This document shows, one piece after another, positions 1-4,094 of a stretch of DNA of 5,491 nucleotides. Location of the stretch: contig DCUC01000003.1 in assembly GCA_002329705.1 (NCBI GenBank), positions 1-5,491 of the forward strand, read 5' to 3'. The notes below the pieces were generated by a model. It was not told where the DNA came from, did not search any database, and saw only the letters and a program-made list of their open reading frames with translations. Position 1 is the first letter of the stretch; every line of letters begins with the position of its first letter. The DNA is from Caryophanales bacterium UBA1424 (GTDB lineage: Bacteria > Bacillota_I > Bacilli_A > RFN20 > CAG-826). Made by a program: the position numbers and the translations under genes.

Positions 1-234
1 CAGGTTCGCCGAAGGAACATCAACCGGCTCGGGTTCTGGATCCGTGCTTGTTTCGGTGGCGGTACTGGTGTCAGTGGCGGTGCTTGTGTCTGTACCGGTA
101 TCGGTACCAGTATCAGTGGTTGTGTCTGAACTAGTATCAGCACTAGTTGTGTCTGAGCCAGTATCAGTAGGTGTTGGATTGCACGCGGCAAGGACCAACA
201 TTAATAAAGGTAATAGAACAATACTTTTTTTCAT
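1..234 (-). CDS. Putative lipoprotein with Thr/Asp/Ser-rich linker (5' part only)
   Basis: This is the first 78 codons of a minus-strand gene that continues past position 1; no stop codon is reached. The product starts MKKSIVLLPLLMLVLAAC, a lipoprotein signal peptide with lysines at 2-3, a hydrophobic core at about 5-15 and the lipobox Leu-Ala-Ala-Cys at 15-18. Signal peptidase II would cut before Cys18, which would be lipidated and anchored to the outer face of the membrane. Residues 19-65 are almost only Thr, Asp, Ser, Gly and Ala in a DT(S/G/T) pattern, followed by a Pro/Glu stretch (DPEPEPV, 65-71). Such segments are usually flexible spacers between the membrane and a folded domain, and that domain lies outside the window, so the function is unknown. 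The ATG at 234 is chosen because it gives a complete signal peptide and has an AGGAGG upstream. The gene is divergent from rel. Lipoprotein call: high confidence; function: none. Confidence 0.85.
   Translation of the reverse strand, partial: MKKSIVLLPLLMLVLAACNPTPTDTGSDTTSADTSSDTTTDTGTDTGTDTSTATDTSTATETSTDPEPEPVDVPSANL
40..165 (-). repeat. Degenerate tandem repeat coding the Asp-Thr linker of the lipoprotein
   Basis: This stretch encodes residues 24-65 of the lipoprotein, where Asp recurs every 4-6 residues among Thr, Ser and Gly. The repetition is also visible in the DNA. The plus-strand 9-mer TTGTGTCTG occurs at 84-92, 120-128 and 147-155, with offsets of 36 and 27 bases, both multiples of 9. 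Variants of GTATCAG and GGTACC fill the space between copies. The repeat keeps the reading frame, so gain or loss of a unit would lengthen or shorten the linker without a frameshift. Confidence 0.7.
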
Positions 235-247
235 TGTTAGGTTATTT

Positions 248-254
248 CCCTCCT
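248..254 (-). promoter_or_regulatory. Ribosome binding site of the lipoprotein gene
   Basis: The minus strand reads AGGAGGG here, a near-perfect anti-16S match. It lies 13 bases before the ATG at 234, slightly longer than usual. No other in-frame start codon lies closer to it, so it supports the chosen start. Confidence 0.7.
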
Positions 255-270
255 TTTCTATTACAACGTA

Positions 271-299
271 ATTATAAACATTGACGGCAACTTAGTAAA
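271..299 (-). promoter_or_regulatory. Sigma-A-type promoter of the lipoprotein gene
   Basis: On the minus strand, TTTACT (299 to 294; four of six matches to TTGACA) is followed after 17 bases by a perfect TATAAT (276 to 271). Transcription would start near 264, giving a leader of about 30 bases that contains the ribosome binding site. Spacing, -10 match and position upstream of the gene all agree. No terminator-like or riboswitch-like structure is visible in the leader. Confidence 0.6.
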
Positions 300-411
300 G
301 ACGTTTATTTCTAATAACCAATCGATATAAGTCAAAAAACGTTGCATACAAGAGAAGATTTTTGCTGTATTAATTTCGCTCAATTGTTAAGCCTTCTTAA
401 TTTTGCTAAGA

Positions 412-417
412 TATAAT
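412..417 (+). promoter_or_regulatory. Candidate -10 element for rel
   Basis: A perfect TATAAT lies 18 bases before the rel start codon. No convincing -35 hexamer is found 16-19 bases upstream (the best is TTAAGC at 387-392 with a 19-base gap), and there is no TGn extension. If used, transcription would begin near 424 and leave a leader of only about 12 bases. The element may depend on an activator, or it may be a chance match in AT-rich DNA, with the real start further upstream in 235-411. Confidence 0.4.
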
Positions 418-424
418 ACTAATT

Positions 425-432
425 AGGCAGGA
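425..432 (+). promoter_or_regulatory. Ribosome binding site of rel
   Basis: AGGCAGGA precedes the ATG at 436. The AGG at 425-427 is 8 bases from the start and the AGGA at 429-432 only 3 bases from it. The match is weaker than those of the lipoprotein and hisS. It supports the ATG at 436, which also gives a product of the usual family length. Confidence 0.5.
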
Positions 433-435
433 AAT

Positions 436-2646
436 ATGGAAAAAAAGCATGCCGTAAACGGCGGTTATCCGCTCCACACGTATTCCGACTTGCAAGAAGT
501 CTTTTTTCCGTATATCACGGATCCAAAATCGCGCGACATGATAAAAGAGGCTTACGAGATGGCCAAAAAATATCATACCGGCCAGGTCCGCAAGTCAGGC
601 GAAGACTATATTCACCACCTGATTGAAGTCGGTTATATTCTCGCCAAGCTGCAAGCCGGTCCGGCAACGATTGCCGCCGGGTTTTTGCATGATGTCATCG
701 AAGATACCCCCGCGGAATTAGAAGAGGTGCAAAGTAAGTTCGGAGAAGATGTCAGCAAAATCGTCGAATCTTTAACAAAGATTCAGCGCATGAAACTCTC
801 ACATCGAGAGTATGAAGATTTCGAAGCCGAAGATCATCGCAAAATCTTCCTGGGGATGGCCAAAGATGTCCGCGTCATCATCATCAAACTCGCCGATCGA
901 CTCCATAATATGCGCACCCTCAGCGCCTTAGAAAATAAGCGCCAGCTAGCGTTAGCGCGTGAGACTCTTGAGGTTTTTGTGCCCATTGCTCACCGCCTTG
1001 GCATTAACACGATAAAAAGCGAACTAGAAGACTTATCTTTAAAATACCTTGAGCCAGACAAATATAATTTGATATCGGATTTACTTGATAAGAAAACGAA
1101 AAACCGGACGAAATCTCTCGACTCGCTTAAAAAGCGCGTCGCCGATATCTTGTTTGAAGCCAAAATTCCTTTTCAGATGGAATCACGGCTTAAAACGATA
1201 TATTCAATTTATAAAAAAATATATTTGAAGGGCTATAATTTCGACGACATCTTTGATGTCTTGGCGATTCGCGTCATCACTGAAACTGAGCTTAACTGCT
1301 ATGAAATTCTCGGCATTATTCACGCGACTTTTAAGCCGATTCCCGGCCGTTTTAAAGACTACATCGCCGTTCCGAAACCAAATATGTATCAGTCATTGCA
1401 CACCTCAATCGTCTCTGGCGATGGCAATATTTTTGAAATTCAGATTCGCACCAAACGCATGGATGAAATTGCCGAAACCGGCATCGCCGCGCACTGGCGC
1501 TATAAAGAAGGCACAAACTATAATGCCAAAGAAGAGCAACGGCAAATCGAAGAAAAATTGCACTGGTTTCGCGATTTCGTCACTATCTCCAACGAGCAGG
1601 AAGGCGATGCCAAAGAGTATATGGACACGCTTTCGAAAGATATTTTCGAAGCCAACGTCTATGTCTTTACTCCAAAGGGAAAAGTAATTGACCTGCCAAA
1701 TGGCTCAACGCCGATCGATTTCGCCTACCGCGTTCACACGAAAGTCGGCGATGCGGCCGTCGGCGCCATCGTCAACGGTTCCCTCGTCTCGTTAGGCACC
1801 GTCTTAAAAACCGGTGATGTGGTGGAGATTCGCACTTCGAACACCTCGAGCGGCCCCAATGAGGGATGGCTAAAAATCGTCCGCACAGCGCAGGCTCGCT
1901 CGCACATTAAAAAGTTTTTATTAAAGAAGAATGCGGAATTGATGAAAGACGAAAGAATTGCCAAAGGCAAACAGTCAGCCATCGATGCCTTTAGGGACCG
2001 CGGAGTCGAAGAGGCGGAGATGATGACGATGCTGAACAATCCAAATCTTCTCAACAATTTCCATGTTAAAGATCTCGACGAACTCTTCGTCGCGATGTAC
2101 AGCAAAAATCCGACGCCTTCAGCGGTCATCGATTTTTTAAACATTCGCCGCAAGCCGACAATCTTCAAGCTAGATAAAGCGCCGACCCCAAAAGACGATG
2201 ATCACGTTCCCGTTTTCGTCAGCGGAGCGGGCAAGATCGCCATCAATCTCGGCAGCTGTTGCACGCCGATACCAGGAGACGATATCGTTGGCTATATTAC
2301 TAAAGGTAAAGGCGTCACCGTCCACCGTGTGACATGCCCGAATATCGCCAACGAAAGAGCTCGTCTCGTCGATGTTTTTTGGCGTGAATCAGAACACCTT
2401 GACACCTATCCCGTCGACATTAAAATCGAGTCCGCTGATCGCCCTAATCTCCTCATCGATATCATGTCGATGCTCTCCGCCAATAAAATCTCGGTTTCGA
2501 CGATTACGGCCAAGCTCCATCCGCAGACGATGAACACGACGATCTCAGCCACGATTTTCGTCAGCGACGCCAAGAGGCTAACCGATATTTTTAATATTTT
2601 ATTAAATATTAACAGCGTGTATGAAATCACGCGTGTAATCCACTGA
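436..2646 (+). CDS. rel: Bifunctional (p)ppGpp synthetase/hydrolase Rel (RelA/SpoT family)
   Basis: Rel makes (p)ppGpp from ATP and GTP/GDP when uncharged tRNA enters a stalled ribosome, and also degrades it; it is the cytoplasmic stringent-response regulator. At 736 residues it matches Bacillus-type Rel (about 734). The hydrolase domain (about 30-200) keeps RKSGE (52-56), His61, HDVIEDT (85-91) and LADRLHNMRT (152-161), the metal and guanosine site. The synthetase domain (about 235-360) has Asp274 in FDVLAIR, GRFKDYIA (304-311), Tyr318 in MYQSLHT, and Glu334 in FEIQIRT. The RxKD form of the GRFKD loop is typical of bifunctional enzymes; RelA-only synthetases have ExDD. A TGS domain follows (about 408-468, with His434), then a helical region, a conserved-cysteine zinc-finger-like domain (Cys608, Cys609, His630, Cys634) and a C-terminal ACT domain (about 655-736). 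Both activities therefore look intact. Two departures from common motifs are His61-Leu62 in place of His-Pro, and GAIVNG in place of GAKVNG at 443-448. It ends in TGA, with no visible terminator. Confidence 0.97.
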   Translation: MEKKHAVNGGYPLHTYSDLQEVFFPYITDPKSRDMIKEAYEMAKKYHTGQVRKSGEDYIHHLIEVGYILAKLQAGPATIAAGFLHDVIEDTPAELEEVQSKFGEDVSKIVESLTKIQRMKLSHREYEDFEAEDHRKIFLGMAKDVRVIIIKLADRLHNMRTLSALENKRQLALARETLEVFVPIAHRLGINTIKSELEDLSLKYLEPDKYNLISDLLDKKTKNRTKSLDSLKKRVADILFEAKIPFQMESRLKTIYSIYKKIYLKGYNFDDIFDVLAIRVITETELNCYEILGIIHATFKPIPGRFKDYIAVPKPNMYQSLHTSIVSGDGNIFEIQIRTKRMDEIAETGIAAHWRYKEGTNYNAKEEQRQIEEKLHWFRDFVTISNEQEGDAKEYMDTLSKDIFEANVYVFTPKGKVIDLPNGSTPIDFAYRVHTKVGDAAVGAIVNGSLVSLGTVLKTGDVVEIRTSNTSSGPNEGWLKIVRTAQARSHIKKFLLKKNAELMKDERIAKGKQSAIDAFRDRGVEEAEMMTMLNNPNLLNNFHVKDLDELFVAMYSKNPTPSAVIDFLNIRRKPTIFKLDKAPTPKDDDHVPVFVSGAGKIAINLGSCCTPIPGDDIVGYITKGKGVTVHRVTCPNIANERARLVDVFWRESEHLDTYPVDIKIESADRPNLLIDIMSMLSANKISVSTITAKLHPQTMNTTISATIFVSDAKRLTDIFNILLNINSVYEITRVIH

Positions 2647-2671
2647 AAAGAAATAGTTTTGCGCTGATTTT

Positions 2672-2691
2672 TTATCAAATATATTTGATAA
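2672..2691. repeat. Perfect 20-bp palindrome behind rel, upstream of the hisS promoter
   Basis: The sequence TTATCAAATATATTTGATAA is identical to its own reverse complement over all 20 bases. It begins 26 bases after the rel stop and ends 28 bases before the hisS -35 element. As RNA it could form an 8-bp, AT-rich hairpin with a four-base loop, but no U-run follows, so it is a poor intrinsic terminator. Its symmetry and position fit a binding site for a dimeric regulator. It does not match a consensus I can name with confidence. Confidence 0.5.
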
Positions 2692-2719
2692 CCAATTATT
2701 ATTTGCCTTCGAGACGCAA

Positions 2720-2749
2720 TTGACACTTATAGTTGTTTTAAACTATAAT
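2720..2749 (+). promoter_or_regulatory. Near-consensus sigma-A promoter for hisS-aspS
   Basis: A perfect -35 hexamer TTGACA (2720-2725) and a perfect -10 hexamer TATAAT (2744-2749) are 18 bases apart. Transcription would start near 2756, leaving a leader of about 34 bases before hisS. That leader is too short for a T-box, and the T-box core (TGG-ACCGCG type) is absent from the whole intergenic region. The promoter is strong by sequence, and its spacer and -10 are covered by inverted repeats, which suggests control by a DNA-binding protein. Confidence 0.8.
2727..2748. promoter_or_regulatory. Candidate operator: inverted repeat over the hisS promoter spacer and -10
   Basis: TTATAGTT (2727-2734) and its exact reverse complement AACTATAA (2741-2748) are separated by six bases. 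The second arm contains five of the six bases of the -10 hexamer, so a protein bound here would block RNA polymerase. The core ATAGTT/AACTAT recurs at 2653-2658, 2729-2734, 2741-2746, 2751-2756 and 2767-2772. A longer imperfect symmetry also exists: TTGACAC (2720-2726) pairs with GTGTCAA (2758-2764), and ATAGTT (2729-2734) with AACTAT (2751-2756). The operator role is an inference; no cognate regulator is in the window. Confidence 0.45.
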
Positions 2750-2773
2750 TAACTATTGTGTCAAACATAGTTC

Positions 2774-2779
2774 AGGAGG
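2774..2779 (+). promoter_or_regulatory. Ribosome binding site of hisS
   Basis: A perfect AGGAGG lies 10 bases before the ATG at 2790. It fixes the hisS start and predicts efficient translation. It sits directly after an ATAGTT copy (2767-2772). Confidence 0.8.
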
Positions 2780-2789
2780 GCATTTATTT

Positions 2790-4091
2790 ATGGAAGTAAA
2801 ACCCGTTAAAGGCACGCATGACATTATCGGTAATGATATCATTCTCTATCAAAGAATCGAAGATGCCCTCGCCAAAATTGCCCATACATATGGTTATTTA
2901 GAATTCAGAACGCCGATTATCGAGCACACCGAACTTTTCGCCCGCTCGGTCGGTGATTCCAGCGACATCGTCCGCAAGGAGATGTACACTTTTCTCGATA
3001 AAGGAAATCGTTCGCTCACCCTTCGCCCCGAAGTGACGGCCAGCATCATCCGCACAATCGTCAACAACAAATTATATTCATCTCAGGATTTTCCGATTAA
3101 AGCCAGCTACCTCGGTCCGACCTTTCGCTATGAGAGGCCCCAAGCCGGAAGATACCGTCAATTCAGCCAGTTCGGCGTCGAAGCGGTGGGTCTTGATTCC
3201 CATCTGATCGATGTCGAAGTCATCGCTTTGGGCTATAACGCTCTTAAGAACTTGAATTTTAAAGATATCACTCTAAAAATTAATACCTTGGGCGATGATG
3301 CCTCGCGCAATCAATATCGCGAAGCGCTTCGCGGCTATTTTGCCGGCCACATCCACGAGATGTGCATCGACTGCCAAGAACGCCTCAACAGCAATCCCCT
3401 GCGCATTCTCGACTGCAAAGTCGAAGAAGACCGCAAAATCATCAAAAACGCTCCGCGCATTCAGGATTTTTTGTCGGAGCAATCCAAAGAGCGCTTTAGT
3501 AAGACGATTAACCTGCTCGATTCTTTAAATATCAAGTTTGACCTCGACGAGACTCTCGTCCGCGGTCTCGATTACTATTCAGAAGTCGTTTTTGAATATC
3601 ACTATATTGCTCCGGATGGTAAAACCATCGGCGCCCTCGGCGCCGGCGGGCACTACTCGCATCTTGTCGAAGAGCTCGGCGGTCCGAATTTGGCCGGTGT
3701 CGGCCTCTCTTTTGGCGTCGAACGGCTCGCCCAGGTTGTCGCCAGCGAAAATTTACTTTTTGATGCCTTTCCGTTTCTGGCTTTCTACATCATGCCCATC
3801 GGCGAGGTCAATATCGAAAAAGTCTATGAACTAAACGAGAAAATCCATCGCCTCGGTTATCCTTCCGAGATGGCTTATGAAAGCAAAGCTTTAAAGGCCT
3901 TGTTTAAGAAGGCGGAAAAGCGCTCGGCCCTCTTTGCCATCCTGATCGGCGAGGAAGAGCTAGAAAAAGAGATGCTGACGATTAAAAATCTCCGCACCAA
4001 AGAGCAGACTTCGGTCGCTCTGGCCGATTTTGACAGCGTCGCCAACCAAATGGTTGAAGAAGAACTCATCGAATTAAACGAAGAGAGGTAA
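2790..4091 (+). CDS. hisS: Histidyl-tRNA synthetase (HisRS)
   Basis: HisRS is a cytoplasmic class IIa synthetase that charges tRNA(His) with histidine using ATP, normally as a dimer. At 433 residues it has the usual bacterial length. The N-terminal KPVKGTHDI (4-12) is the family opening. TLRPEVT (77-83) is the LRPE motif, and motif 2 is FRYERPQAGRYRQF (112-125) with Arg113. An insertion region (about 160-245) carries Cys192, Cys195 and Cys209. LVRGLDYYSE (256-265) is the HisA motif with catalytic Arg258. Motif 3 is GVGLSFGVERL (303-313) with Arg312. The anticodon-binding domain follows (about 330-420), with the GYPSEM segment at 356-361 and ILIGEEEL at 384-391. One oddity is the HisB motif, normally GGRYDGL or GGRYNGL, which reads GGHYSHL at 286-292. 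All other active-site motifs are intact, so an active enzyme is likely. The gene ends in TAA 3 bases before aspS, with which it is surely co-transcribed. Confidence 0.97.
   Translation: MEVKPVKGTHDIIGNDIILYQRIEDALAKIAHTYGYLEFRTPIIEHTELFARSVGDSSDIVRKEMYTFLDKGNRSLTLRPEVTASIIRTIVNNKLYSSQDFPIKASYLGPTFRYERPQAGRYRQFSQFGVEAVGLDSHLIDVEVIALGYNALKNLNFKDITLKINTLGDDASRNQYREALRGYFAGHIHEMCIDCQERLNSNPLRILDCKVEEDRKIIKNAPRIQDFLSEQSKERFSKTINLLDSLNIKFDLDETLVRGLDYYSEVVFEYHYIAPDGKTIGALGAGGHYSHLVEELGGPNLAGVGLSFGVERLAQVVASENLLFDAFPFLAFYIMPIGEVNIEKVYELNEKIHRLGYPSEMAYESKALKALFKKAEKRSALFAILIGEEELEKEMLTIKNLRTKEQTSVALADFDSVANQMVEEELIELNEER
4083..4088 (+). promoter_or_regulatory. Ribosome binding site of aspS inside the end of hisS
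   Basis: GAGAGG in the last codons of hisS lies 6 bases before the aspS ATG at 4095. Placement inside the upstream gene, with a 3-base gap between stop and start, suggests translational coupling of the two genes. Confidence 0.65.
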
Positions 4092-4094
4092 CCC

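Noticed and set aside
44..271. 75-residue plus-strand reading frame rich in Val/Ser (VSVAVLVSV pattern)
   Set aside because: It is the antisense of the lipoprotein linker; the repeats keep it free of stops. The minus-strand reading gives a complete lipoprotein signal peptide, a ribosome binding site and a promoter.
281..309. Plus-strand promoter TTGACG, 17 bases, TTTATT
   Set aside because: The -35 is good but the -10 has only four of six matches, and it overlaps the better minus-strand promoter. It is possible as a long-leader rel promoter, but too weak to annotate.
240..319. Inverted repeat GGTTATT (240-246) and AATAACC (313-319)
   Set aside because: Seven bases with a 66-base gap in AT-rich DNA is expected by chance, and nothing else supports it.
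1253..1687. 144-residue plus-strand frame inside rel
   Set aside because: It is a +1/+2 shadow of the conserved synthetase domain, without family motifs. The Rel frame is continuous through it, so it is not a frameshift remnant.
1734..2168. 144-residue minus-strand frame inside rel
   Set aside because: It lies opposite well-conserved Rel coding sequence. The strong NNC codon bias of the sense strand removes stops from antisense frames. No ribosome binding site or recognisable motif supports it.
2647..2692. Intrinsic terminator after rel
   Set aside because: The only hairpin is the AT-only-loop palindrome at 2672-2691, with one G or C per arm and no following U-run. The T-run at 2668-2673 precedes the hairpin instead of following it.
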